From NCBI GenBank assembly GCA_900546735.1, contig URDW01000111.1, forward strand, positions 1 through 6,878: a stretch of 6,878 nt of DNA, in the 5' to 3' direction. This DNA is from an uncultured Oscillospiraceae bacterium. GTDB taxonomy: Bacteria; Bacillota; Clostridia; Oscillospirales; Acutalibacteraceae. The translations under genes and the position numbers were made by a program. Positions within the stretch are counted from its first letter, which is position 1. Each line of letters opens with the position of its first letter. Below the pieces are notes generated by a model. It worked only from the letters and a program-made list of their open reading frames with translations. It did no database searches and was not told the DNA's origin. Below are positions 1 to 5,666 of this stretch, in pieces.

Positions 1-99
1 GCATAAAAACACGCATTCCACCCAAATTCGCCGACTGAGGGATGGCTTTTTAGCCAAAAATCGGTTATTCTTCCATTGCAGAAACATGGAGGGAGAAAA
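1..99 (+). promoter_or_regulatory. Leader region upstream of the first XRE regulator
   Basis: No gene is visible here. Positions 43-56 form a small inverted repeat (TGGCT, loop TTTT, AGCCA) followed on the plus strand by an A-run, so it does not look like a terminator for either strand. It could be an operator for the regulator that follows, but this is a guess. The ribosome binding site GGAGGGAG at 88-95 is strong and decides the start of the next gene. I could not find a convincing -35/-10 pair. Confidence 0.3.
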
Positions 100-564
100 A
101 TGGACCAACAAAACATCGGCAAATTTATTGCGCAAAAAAGGAAAGAACAAAACCTGACCCAGGAACAGCTGGCGCAGTGCCTGGGCGTATCCAACAAGAC
201 CGTTTCCAAATGGGAAACCGGCAAATGCATGCCGGATTATTCCGTTGTAAAAGGACTGTGCGCGCAACTGCATATCACGGTCGCCGAACTGCTCGACGGC
301 GCACCCGCAGGAAAAAACGCCGCACAGGCAAGTGACGAACAGGTCATGGAACTTTTGCGGCGAACGCAGGCGCTTGAAAAAGAAAAGGTCACGCTCTACG
401 GGATCTTGCTGATCGTTATGGGCATTGCACTGCTGGCCGTTTCGCACAGTTTCGGTGGTTCAGACCTGCAGGACTTTCTTTCCGGTGTACTGCTTGGTAT
501 TTCTGTCGGCGCCATACTCACCGGAATGTGCGTAAGCATTAAAAGCTTAGCTAAGCCAAAGTAA
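100..564 (+). CDS. XRE-family transcriptional regulator with two C-terminal membrane helices
   Basis: A 154-residue DNA-binding regulator. Residues 5-66 form a Cro/C1-type helix-turn-helix; the recognition helix region reads VSNKTVSKWETGKCMPDY, which is typical of the HTH_3 family, followed by the usual LLDG end of the domain. Residues 67-96 are a charged linker, and two hydrophobic segments (about 97-115 and 127-147) suggest membrane anchoring, so it may respond to an envelope signal. The open frame extends back to a TTG at 76, but the ATG at 100 is preferred because GGAGGGAG lies 4 bases before it. The next gene starts 15 bases after the stop, so the two are probably co-transcribed. The target and ligand cannot be told from sequence. 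Family call sure; membrane role inferred. Confidence 0.9.
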   Translation: MDQQNIGKFIAQKRKEQNLTQEQLAQCLGVSNKTVSKWETGKCMPDYSVVKGLCAQLHITVAELLDGAPAGKNAAQASDEQVMELLRRTQALEKEKVTLYGILLIVMGIALLAVSHSFGGSDLQDFLSGVLLGISVGAILTGMCVSIKSLAKPK

Positions 565-579
565 AAACAGGAGCACAAA

Positions 580-783
580 ATGGCGTTTGACTATAAAAAA
601 GAGTACAAAGAATTTTACATGCCGAAAAACAAACCGGCAATCGTTCAAATCCCCAAAATGCAGTTTGCGGCCGTTCGCGGGCAGGGTGACCCAAACGATG
701 AAAACGGCGATTACAAAAAATCCATCAGCCTGCTGTACGGCATTGCCCACACCATCACAATACGCTTGACAAAACAGCCATAA
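580..783 (+). pseudogene. Truncated GyrI-like (effector-binding) domain protein, N-terminal fragment
   Basis: A 67-residue frame that starts well (AGGAG at 569-573, six bases before ATG) and reads like the N-terminus of GyrI-like small-molecule-binding proteins: a basic KKEYKEFY start, a PAIVQIPKMQFAAVRGQGDP strand-turn-strand, then an ISLLYGIAHTI helix. Full members are about 200 residues, so roughly two thirds is missing. The homology fades after about residue 57; the last residues (IRLTKQP) look unrelated and the stop codon overlaps a terminator hairpin. This fits a deletion that joined the 5' part of the gene to its downstream terminator. Family members bind hydrophobic cations or act as anti-gyrase-inhibitor-like proteins; this fragment probably cannot form the full fold. 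It forms an operon with the preceding regulator. A short functional derivative is possible but unlikely. Confidence 0.7.
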
Positions 784-817
784 AAAAACGGAAACCGAAA
801 TTGGTTTCCGTTTTTTT
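782..817. terminator. Bidirectional rho-independent terminator between convergent genes
   Basis: CGGAAACC (789-796) pairs with GGTTTCCG (803-810) around a six-base loop. Seven A's precede the stem and seven T's follow it, so both strands end with a stem plus T-tract. It closes the regulator/GyrI-like operon on the plus strand, where its A-run overlaps the TAA stop, and the GtrA gene on the minus strand, which ends 11 bases away. Confidence 0.92.
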
Positions 818-827
818 ATAACCGTAA

Positions 828-1346
828 TCATTTTGCCGCTGTATGGTTTGGCGTATTTTCCGTATCGGCCGAAGAAGCATTTTTGTTCCTTTCTTTTTCG
901 GCGAGCTTGTTGGTGTTCATCGAACCGCGGTAAACCCAGAAACGGCTGACCAGATACTCTGTAGACATGTTACAGGCCATGGTCACGGCAAGCACAATGT
1001 ATTCATTGACGCCCGCCCCTTCGGCCAGGTTGCCGAGATAGGTGGAAAGCGGGGTGAAGATGCAGTAGTAAATGGCCACCTTCAGCATGGCGACCGGCAC
1101 ATTGTTGGCCGATTTGAACGTGTAGCGGCGGTTGACGGTGAAGTTATAGAGCACCGACAGGATCAGGGCGGGCAGATAGCAGCCCCAGTAGGACGGGATT
1201 TTAACAACTTCGGTAAGCAGCGTGAACGTAAGGATCTGAATGATGCCGGCGCCAAGAGAAAAGGCAACAAACTTCAAAACCTGGATCGTGGTCTGCTTGC
1301 CGGTCAGCTTTTCACCGTTTTTTACAGTCTTTTTATCTTTTGCCAT
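828..1346 (-). CDS. GtrA-family membrane protein
   Basis: A 172-residue integral membrane protein with four predicted helices at about residues 24-45, 54-70, 87-107 and 114-134. The family signature is clear: NFTVNRRYTF (68-77) between helices 2 and 3, matching the FxxNRxWTF pattern, and SRFWVYRG (134-141) after helix 4. GtrA-like proteins are thought to move or present polyprenyl-linked sugars across the membrane for glycosylation of cell-wall polymers or O-antigen. The lysine-rich N-terminus and polar C-terminal tail (142-172) are probably cytoplasmic. The frame runs back to a TTG at 1370, but the ATG at 1346 has AAAGGAG (1354-1360) seven bases before it and is chosen. No glycosyltransferase neighbour is present in the window, so the substrate is unknown. 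A promoter lies upstream and a shared terminator downstream, suggesting a single-gene transcript. Confidence 0.92.
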   Translation of the reverse strand: MAKDKKTVKNGEKLTGKQTTIQVLKFVAFSLGAGIIQILTFTLLTEVVKIPSYWGCYLPALILSVLYNFTVNRRYTFKSANNVPVAMLKVAIYYCIFTPLSTYLGNLAEGAGVNEYIVLAVTMACNMSTEYLVSRFWVYRGSMNTNKLAEKERNKNASSADTENTPNHTAAK

Positions 1347-1427
1347 GATAAAACTCCTTTCAAGCCGCAATATAGTCTGCGGGCCATTCTTTTACAAAAA
1401 GAACGCCACGCGCTATTATTAAATAAT

Positions 1428-1455
1428 AGTATAACATATCTGCAAAAAAAATCAA
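1428..1455 (-). promoter_or_regulatory. Probable sigma-70-type promoter of the GtrA gene
   Basis: Reading the minus strand, TTGATT (1455-1450) and TATACT (1433-1428) are separated by 16 bases. A TG one base before the -10 gives an extended -10 (TGTTATACT). It would give a 5' leader of about 75 bases before the ATG at 1346. The surroundings are AT-rich, as expected for a promoter. Confidence 0.55.
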
Positions 1456-1491
1456 GAGAAGCCCGTTTTGCGGCAAATTTCTCCACTTTCC

Positions 1492-1528
1492 AAAAATTCT
1501 CAAAGCCCCGGCGTTTGCCAGGGCTTTG
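1492..1528 (-). terminator. Terminator of the alpha/beta hydrolase gene
   Basis: CAAAGCCC (1501-1508) pairs with GGGCTTTG (1521-1528). The stem continues inward after one mismatch with GGC/GCC around a GTTT loop. On the minus strand the stem is followed after AGAA-type bases by a five-T run (1496-1492). It lies about 75 bases beyond the hydrolase stop and just before the GtrA promoter. A second small hairpin, CCAGCC/GGCTGG at 1587-1602, sits directly after the hydrolase stop but has no T-run. Confidence 0.6.
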
Positions 1529-1602
1529 AAAGAGCATAGAAGCCGTTATTTTTTACAGCCTGAAAACAGGACTCAAATCTTGACAGCCAGCCACGCGGCT
1601 GG

Positions 1603-2541
1603 TTAAATGGCGGCCAGAAAATCCAGCGCCTGCGCGCTGAGCTCTTGGGCATGCGTCTCGTTGAGCATGTGGCCTGCGCCGCGAATGGTCACCTTTGTTG
1701 CACCGCGCAGGGCATTATCCATCTGGGCGCTCATAAATTTGGTCACCACAAGGTCTTTAGTACCGCGCACCAGCAAAATCGGCAGGTCGAGCTGTGCCAG
1801 CGCATCGTAATCCGTGCCGCGGGCGCGCGTCATCATGTATAGCAGCCCCTCACCGGTGCCGTCGATCGACAACGGGTCAGTCAGTGTGGACAGATCGTAG
1901 CTGTTCGTATACTTCCAGTCCATGGTGGCCATATACATAGCCGAACGCACCAGGAAATTGGGCTTGGCCACCAGCTTTAAAACACCGGAAAAAATGCCGG
2001 TCGTAAAGCCTGAGGTCAAAATACCGTTCATAATAGAAGGCATGGCGTTGATGGGCGCCGGGGCATAAAGCAGCAGCGCTTTGATAGACGGCACGTCGCT
2101 TGCGATATTCAGCGCAACGCCGCCGCCCATAGACTGGCCGGCCAGGATCCACTGCGCATCGGGAGCGATGGACTGCATCAGGCCCTCCATCAGCACCTCG
2201 CGGTCGATTGGCTCTATCTGCGCATTTTCACGCGTGCTGTAGCCAAAGTTCGGGAAATCTGCCAGCACACAGGTGTAGCCAGCCTGGCTCATCTCTTCGG
2301 CCATGGGGCGGAAGCTTTCCCCCGAATACAAAAAGCCGTGCAAAAACAGTATGTAACCTTTTTGTTCACCTTTGCCCTCGATCACACGGTAATGGATGCT
2401 GTAGTCGCCCTGGTGATAAAACCGGCTGTCGGCAAACGGCGTTTGCAGATCGCCCGCCGCGGCAAAGGCCGGGATGGGCAGCGCAAACAATAGCGCAAAA
2501 GCCAACAAAACGGAGGTGGTTTTTAAAAACATCTTTTTCAT
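1603..2541 (-). CDS. Secreted alpha/beta hydrolase (serine hydrolase, lysophospholipase/aminopeptidase S33-like)
   Basis: A 312-residue exported hydrolase. Residues 1-27 are a signal peptide: basic MKKMFLK, a hydrophobic core, and AFA before the likely cleavage near 27-29. There is no lipobox cysteine, so the protein is probably released or loosely held outside the cell. The hydrolase fold shows the oxyanion HGF at 68-70, the nucleophile elbow GQSMGG at 135-140 with Ser137, an acid in GTKD at Asp263, and GAGH with His291, so the triad is complete. Residues 160-230, between the nucleophile strand and the Asp, form a lid-like region. Likely substrates are lipid or small ester/amide compounds, but the sequence does not settle which. 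The frame stays open to 2916, yet the ATG at 2541 is chosen because it begins the signal peptide and has GAGGAG at 2551-2556. The longer frame would run through another gene's terminator. Monocistronic by context. Confidence 0.9.
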   Translation of the reverse strand: MKKMFLKTTSVLLAFALLFALPIPAFAAAGDLQTPFADSRFYHQGDYSIHYRVIEGKGEQKGYILFLHGFLYSGESFRPMAEEMSQAGYTCVLADFPNFGYSTRENAQIEPIDREVLMEGLMQSIAPDAQWILAGQSMGGGVALNIASDVPSIKALLLYAPAPINAMPSIMNGILTSGFTTGIFSGVLKLVAKPNFLVRSAMYMATMDWKYTNSYDLSTLTDPLSIDGTGEGLLYMMTRARGTDYDALAQLDLPILLVRGTKDLVVTKFMSAQMDNALRGATKVTIRGAGHMLNETHAQELSAQALDFLAAI

Positions 2542-2583
2542 TTCAATACGCTCCTCGCTGCAATTTATGGTCACGACCGGGCT

Positions 2584-2602
2584 TTGCCGAACGGCTCGGC
2601 AA
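2584..2602 (-). repeat. Inverted repeat in the hydrolase leader
   Basis: TTGCCGA (2584-2590) and TCGGCAA (2596-2602) form a perfect 7-bp stem around a five-base loop. It ends 43 bases before the hydrolase start codon, so it would fold in the mRNA leader. There is no T-run, so it is not a terminator. It could be a leader hairpin or an operator; function unknown. Confidence 0.4.
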
Positions 2603-2700
2603 TAATCCGATCCGAAAACACCGCATGCCTGCAGGCGCCGCGCTTTTACAGCCGGCAAAGCAGACAAATCGACCAGTAAATCCGGCGATATTTTCATAGA

Positions 2701-2712
2701 CATTGTACAATG
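2701..2712. promoter_or_regulatory. Perfect 12-bp palindrome, possible operator
   Basis: CATTGTACAATG is its own reverse complement and lies about 160 bases upstream of the hydrolase start in an AT-rich stretch. On the minus strand it contains TACAAT, which resembles a -10 box, so a repressor bound here could block transcription of the hydrolase. No matching -35 at normal spacing was found, so this remains a suggestion. Confidence 0.3.
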
Positions 2713-2802
2713 ATTTTGTTTAAAAATTGTTAAAATACAGCAATACGTCCTCCCAATTTCTGTTTTTGTTTTTTTAACATCCATTATATTGCGAGTTAAA
2801 TC

Positions 2803-2834
2803 AAAAAACGGGCAGTCCCGATAAGGGACTGCCC
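2803..2834 (-). terminator. Terminator after the MetRS C-terminal domain gene
   Basis: GGGCAGTCCC (2810-2819) and GGGACTGCCC (2825-2834) form a perfect 10-bp stem with a five-base loop. On the minus strand the stem is followed by a six-T run (2808-2803). It lies 48 bases beyond the stop codon at 2882. A near-copy of the hairpin occurs at 5694-5718. Confidence 0.85.
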
Positions 2835-2881
2835 ACTTTATGCTATTTGCTTGTTTTAAATTCCGCAATGCGGTATGCCTA

Positions 2882-3358
2882 TTAGTAGAGCTTTGCGCCT
2901 GCCGGAATATGGTCATCTACCATCAGAAGATGGAGCTTTTCTTCGCCTTCCTCGTGGTGTACTGCACTGATCAGCATACCGCAGGAATCAATGCCCATCA
3001 TCGGTCTTGGCGGAAGATTGGTAATCGCGATACAGGTCTTGCCGACCAGTTCTTCCGGCTCGTAATAGGCGTGGATGCCGCTTAAAATCGTCCTGTTTTC
3101 GCCTGAGCCATCGTCCAGCGTGAACTTGAGCAGTTTCTTGGACTTCGGCACGGCTTCGCAGGCAAGCACCTTGACGGCTCTGAAATCAGACTTGGAGAAT
3201 GTCTCAAAATCCACAAAATCCTTGAAAAGCGGCTCGATCTCCACCTTGGAAAAGTCGATTTTCTCCGGCTCGGCATTCGGCGCGTCGGGAGCCTTCGCCG
3301 CATCATTTTCTTTTTTACCGTCGTTGATCGGTTTCATGGTCGGGACAAAAACAACCAT
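2882..3358 (-). CDS. metG: C-terminal tRNA-binding domain of methionyl-tRNA synthetase, lacking the catalytic part
   Basis: A 158-residue frame. Residues 54-158 form the OB-fold tRNA-binding domain found at the C-terminus of MetRS and in CsaA and Arc1p: FSKSDFRAVKV, PKSKKLLKFTLDDG, TILSGI, NLPPRPMMGIDSCGML and IPAGAK are all present. Residues 9-40 are a charged, Ala/Pro-rich linker such as usually connects this domain to the catalytic core. No HIGH or KMSKS region lies upstream; the frame meets a TGA at 3385-3383 and then AT-rich sequence. It is either a 5'-truncated metG cut off by the neighbouring element, or a free-standing MetRS beta-type subunit that binds tRNA in trans. The start is uncertain: AGGA at 3371-3374 is 12 bases and GAGGAG at 3379-3384 is 20 bases before the ATG at 3358. 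ATG at 3337 is also possible. A good terminator follows. Confidence 0.75.
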   Translation of the reverse strand: MVVFVPTMKPINDGKKENDAAKAPDAPNAEPEKIDFSKVEIEPLFKDFVDFETFSKSDFRAVKVLACEAVPKSKKLLKFTLDDGSGENRTILSGIHAYYEPEELVGKTCIAITNLPPRPMMGIDSCGMLISAVHHEEGEEKLHLLMVDDHIPAGAKLY

Positions 3359-3431
3359 CTTTTCAATCTGTCCTAAATCTCCTCATATCTCACAACAGGT
3401 CTAATTATCATTTCTTGCGAAATCTTTATAT

Positions 3432-3455
3432 CCCTATAAATTCTTGTGTTTTTTC
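3432..3455 (+). repeat. Left copy of an imperfect direct repeat, possible att core
   Basis: The stretch beginning CCCTATAAATTCT and ending in a T-run plus C aligns with 5828-5850 (CCCGCATAAATACT and so on) at about 18 positions with one gap. It lies outside the arm-like repeats, as an integrase core site should. The match is short, AT-rich and could be chance. Confidence 0.25.
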
Positions 3456-3461
3456 GGTGGA

Positions 3462-3490
3462 TTGGTGTACAAATTGGTGTAAATGGTGTA
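3462..3490 (+). repeat. Three tandem TTGGTGTA-type repeats, possible integrase arm sites
   Basis: TTGGTGTA at 3462-3469 and 3474-3481 and ATGGTGTA at 3483-3490 start 12 and 9 bases apart, close to one helical turn. They lie 36 bases beyond the stop codon of the integrase tail, where arm-type binding sites of tyrosine integrases are commonly found. A matching pair occurs at 5773-5791. Confidence 0.5.
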
Positions 3491-3525
3491 TAAGCTTTTT
3501 TATTATTGTCTCCAAACATTTCATA

Positions 3526-3639
3526 TTAGACACACACTTTATTATACTCATTTTTGAAATATGAGTCAAGACCTTCGAACTCGGACTGTCTCAGTTCCTT
3601 TGTCACATCAGTATAAATATTAAGTGTTGTTGATATATC
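3526..3639 (-). pseudogene. C-terminal remnant of a tyrosine recombinase (integrase)
   Basis: Residues 164-200 of the fused frame, from DISTTLNIYTDVTKEL onward, match the end of phage/ICE-type tyrosine integrases, where the usual text is GH-S-DISTT-N-YTD followed by a short acidic and basic helix. Tyr172 (codon at 3615-3613) would be the catalytic nucleophile. The preceding GHS and the whole catalytic core with its Arg-Lys-His-Arg residues are missing. The join with the zinc-ribbon repeat falls on the codons for DIS (3639-3631), inside the palindrome TGATATATCA (3631-3640). A deletion of about 1 kb of integrase plus the end of the zinc-ribbon gene explains it simply. An assembly error is the alternative. 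Confidence 0.75.
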
Positions 3640-4128
3640 AGGCTTTAGCGGATAATTCTTTTCCGACCACTCAGCAGCAATTTCAGGGCGTTGTGAAGCA
3701 AGGTCATTGAATCCTACCAAAATCTTATTATGGGAGCAATATGGGCAGCCTGTGCCGTTTACCGTTCTGCTTTTAACGCTTGCTTCCCATTCGTGTCCGT
3801 GTTTACATTTCCAAATAATCTTCTTATGAGAAGCGACAGATACCTCGGTAGGCTTTAATTTGTTCTTTTTAGACCACTCCTGAGCCAACAGGGGCTTCAA
3901 TGTGGCTAAATCATTGATACCCTCTATTACTCTCGCTCCTGAGCATATCGGGCATTTCTCGCCCTTTGAACGAGCTTTGACGCTCGTTTCCCACTCGTGT
4001 CCGCAAGCACCTTTCCACCACACTCTTTTATTTGAACCGAAGGTTATCTTATCCGGCGTTAGCGGTAAGTTCTTCTCTGACCATTCAGGAATAAGCTCCG
4101 GATGAACGCTTGCTAAACTGCCCGTCAT
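3526..4128 (-). CDS. Zinc-ribbon repeat protein fused to a tyrosine recombinase C-terminal tail
   Basis: A 200-residue chimeric frame. Residues 1-165 hold two full repeats and the start of a third, each opening with a SLA/DLA..P.L..EWS.KN pattern (residues 4-20, 72-89, 142-158). Zinc ligands are C42, H44, C59, C62 in repeat 1 and C108, H112, C128, C131 in repeat 2 (CPIC and CPYC knuckles). This matches the probable zinc-ribbon (DUF4379-type) repeats, often seen in accessory regions and thought to bind nucleic acid. The third repeat stops at PLKPDIS, before its cysteines, and changes to a recombinase end (see 3526-3639). The ATG at 4128 has GGGGTGG at 4136-4142, seven bases upstream. Base composition is AT-rich like the rest of the segment. 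Whether the hybrid is expressed or folds is unknown; the first two repeats could still work. Confidence 0.8.
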   Translation of the reverse strand: MTGSLASVHPELIPEWSEKNLPLTPDKITFGSNKRVWWKGACGHEWETSVKARSKGEKCPICSGARVIEGINDLATLKPLLAQEWSKKNKLKPTEVSVASHKKIIWKCKHGHEWEASVKSRTVNGTGCPYCSHNKILVGFNDLASQRPEIAAEWSEKNYPLKPDISTTLNIYTDVTKELRQSEFEGLDSYFKNEYNKVCV

Positions 4129-4182
4129 AGTACAACCACCCCTTCCTTTGTGATTATCCCAATTATATTGAGAAAATCGGGA

Positions 4183-4190
4183 TTGGTGTA
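4183..4190 (+). repeat. Isolated TTGGTGTA copy upstream of the zinc-ribbon gene
   Basis: One GATTGGTGTA (4181-4190) identical over ten bases to 5771-5780 lies in the gap between the zinc-ribbon gene and the PAP2 terminator. It may be a stray copy or a leftover of rearrangement within the element. Confidence 0.3.
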
Positions 4191-4197
4191 GTTTGCG

Positions 4198-4238
4198 AAT
4201 AATAAGAAAGACCTTGGGAGAAAATATCTCTCAAGGTC
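4198..4238 (-). terminator. Terminator of the PAP2 phosphatase gene
   Basis: GACCTTG (4210-4216) pairs with CAAGGTC (4232-4238), and the stem extends inward with GAGA/TCTC. On the minus strand it is followed by TTTCTTATTATT. It lies 25 bases beyond the PAP2 stop codon. On the plus strand the stem is even better (a G-T pair instead of a mismatch) but no T-run follows. Confidence 0.75.
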
Positions 4239-4263
4239 AATAAGTGATTCCTCAGTTAGAATT

Positions 4264-4929
4264 TTATCTTTCCTGTCGGGCAATAAGAGTGGTTACACTA
4301 TAATAAATCATCACTAAACCCGCACTTAAAATTGCCCCGCCAATAATATCAGTAATCCAATGAACACCGGATATCAACCTGCCAATTACCATAAAAGCAG
4401 TAAATGCAATTAAAGCAAAGGCAAATGCTCTTTTCATTTTTGTATTTCTAATTCTACTGTTTAGCTGCATAACAGCTGTCGGCATAACACACATAACAAG
4501 CAAGGTTGTCGATGATGGATACGAAGCTTCAAGAAAACCGTTAATCAATACCGGGCGGTAATTGACAACATAAAATTCAAAAAACAAATATGCCGCCATT
4601 ACAACAATATAGAATGCTCCCAACACCAAAATACTGGAATCGACCTTGAATAAGCTTTTTCTTTTAATAAGCTGTATAAGTCCAAGCAACGCAAATCCCA
4701 AAATAAAGCAAAGCGGTATCAGTCCTAACCAGTCCGTAACGGTATATATTGCCATATGCACACCTGTCAGGCTGTGGATAAAGCCGTTCAAGGTTGCAAA
4801 TCCAACAGAAGAGTTTTGTGGCCCGATGGGCTGAACATCAATAAGGCTTATTGCCACTGTCCACAAAATAAATAACACTACCATTGCTATTCCTGAAAGC
4901 AATACTTTTTGACTTTTTTCTTTTTTCAT
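4264..4929 (-). CDS. PAP2-superfamily membrane phosphatase with a variant second motif
   Basis: A 221-residue multi-helix membrane protein with hydrophobic segments at about 9-30, 62-88, 98-120, 140-155, 167-183 and 193-213. The PAP2 signature is present in outline: NYRP at 123-126 for motif 1 (Arg125), YPSSTT at 137-142 for motif 2, and GRLISGVHWITD at 183-194 for motif 3 with Arg184, His190 and Asp194. Classical PAP2 enzymes remove phosphate from lipid phosphates such as phosphatidate or undecaprenyl pyrophosphate. Here motif 2 reads PSSTT instead of PSGHT, so the usual second histidine is absent while the phosphate-accepting His190 remains. The frame reaches a TTG at 4938, but ATG 4929 is preferred, with AAAGGA at 4939-4944 nine bases away. 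It lies downstream of an XRE regulator on the same strand and has its own terminator. Confidence 0.85.
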   Translation of the reverse strand: MKKEKSQKVLLSGIAMVVLFILWTVAISLIDVQPIGPQNSSVGFATLNGFIHSLTGVHMAIYTVTDWLGLIPLCFILGFALLGLIQLIKRKSLFKVDSSILVLGAFYIVVMAAYLFFEFYVVNYRPVLINGFLEASYPSSTTLLVMCVMPTAVMQLNSRIRNTKMKRAFAFALIAFTAFMVIGRLISGVHWITDIIGGAILSAGLVMIYYSVTTLIARQER

Positions 4930-5024
4930 TTTTATCAATCCTTTGCCATAATTATTTGGCTTTCGCCTGTTTACAATATAGGTGGAATGAATAAAAATGA
5001 AAAGAATTTCACCGTCACATTGGC

Positions 5025-5039
5025 GACACGCTTCGTATC
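5025..5039 (-). promoter_or_regulatory. Candidate regulator site upstream of PAP2
   Basis: Minus strand GATACGAAGCGTGTC, a near-inverted repeat (GATAC/GTGTC) overlapping the last codons of the XRE gene and about 96 bases before the PAP2 start. It shares GATACGAA with the inverted repeat at 5667-5680 in front of the XRE gene. Possibly a shared operator; the evidence is only this similarity. Confidence 0.2.
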
Positions 5040-5643
5040 ATCGCCATTTTATCAGCATCAGAGACTTTATCGCCAAGAAAACAAAAGTGAAAAAGGCTGC
5101 ATAAGGTTGAAGTGTTATCATAAATTCTATTGTAGCAACTGTGCTTAACACAATGGATATTTGATGTTTGTGTTTCAACCAAAACACTGCTTCATAATTT
5201 TGTAGAGCGAGAAGCAAAACACCTGTAAGTACAATTCCAAATACAATAATTAAATACGGTATTTTGATATACTGCGGGGTACCTGTCAGCGAAAGTAAAG
5301 ATACCTCTTTTATAATCTCATCACCCTTTTGTCCAAAGAAAGGCAGAAACAGAAACATAATCAAACTGCAATCGAGTAAACCAAACACTAAGTCTCTTGT
5401 ATGTTTTTCCTTTTGCTTATTATCCTCGTCAGCAATTTTAAGTATTTCTTCACCGGACAATAACTCATCTATTGACACTGAAAAAAACTTTGAAATTGCT
5501 TTTAATGACTCGATATTGGGAACTCCTCTGCCGGATTCCCACTTAGAAATTGCAGTGCGAGACACAAATAACGCTTCCGCAAGTTCTTCCTGCGTGAGTC
5601 CTTTTTCTTTCCTCAACTCTTGTAATTTTTCACTTAATTCCAT
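5038..5643 (-). CDS. XRE-family regulator with a four-helix membrane C-terminal domain
   Basis: A 201-residue protein. Residues 4-63 are a Cro/C1-type helix-turn-helix: LRKEKGLTQEELAEALFVSR, then TAISKWESGRGVPNIESL and the closing IDELLSGEE. A charged linker (64-83) leads to four hydrophobic segments at about 85-103, 129-147, 162-178 and 180-197. Such regulators are common in Firmicutes and probably couple DNA binding to a membrane or envelope signal; the signal is unknown here. The frame begins at ATG 5652, but AAAAGGA overlaps that start too closely, so ATG 5643 (nine bases after AGGA) is preferred. PAP2 follows on the same strand after about 110 bases, so the regulator may control it. AT-rich like its neighbours. 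An inverted repeat directly upstream (5667-5680) suggests self-regulation. Confidence 0.9.
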   Translation of the reverse strand: MELSEKLQELRKEKGLTQEELAEALFVSRTAISKWESGRGVPNIESLKAISKFFSVSIDELLSGEEILKIADEDNKQKEKHTRDLVFGLLDCSLIMFLFLPFFGQKGDEIIKEVSLLSLTGTPQYIKIPYLIIVFGIVLTGVLLLALQNYEAVFWLKHKHQISIVLSTVATIEFMITLQPYAAFFTFVFLAIKSLMLIKWR

Positions 5644-5666
5644 AATAAACATTCCTTTTGCACTCA

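Larger units (their letters stand above)
2542..2802 (-). other. Gene-free region upstream of the hydrolase
   Basis: Together with the following terminator and spacer this is about 340 bases without a gene. The part next to the hydrolase (2542-2700) is GC-rich and happens to stay open in the hydrolase frame; 2700-2802 is AT-rich. It holds a hairpin at 2584-2602, a perfect palindrome at 2701-2712 and several T-runs. No canonical -35/-10 pair stood out. It presumably contains the hydrolase promoter and a leader of up to about 150 bases. Confidence 0.4.

Noticed and set aside
843..1529. Plus-strand open frame of 228 codons
   Set aside because: It is antisense to the GtrA gene, whose family motif, membrane helices, ribosome site and promoter are clear. 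The frame continues over the minus-strand promoter and shows no recognisable domain.
2542..2916. N-terminal extension of the hydrolase frame by 125 codons
   Set aside because: The extension would cross the terminator hairpin of the MetRS-domain gene and put the signal peptide in the middle of the protein. The ATG at 2541 has a proper ribosome site.
3462..3490. CRISPR array
   Set aside because: The repeat units are only 8 bases with spacers of 1-4 bases; CRISPR repeats and spacers are far longer, and no cas gene is present.
3373..3519. Minus-strand frame of 48 codons beginning MFGDNNKKAY
   Set aside because: Much of it is translated from the TTGGTGTA repeats (TPFTPICTPI), there is no ribosome site, and nothing in it is recognisable. 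More likely non-coding att-side sequence.
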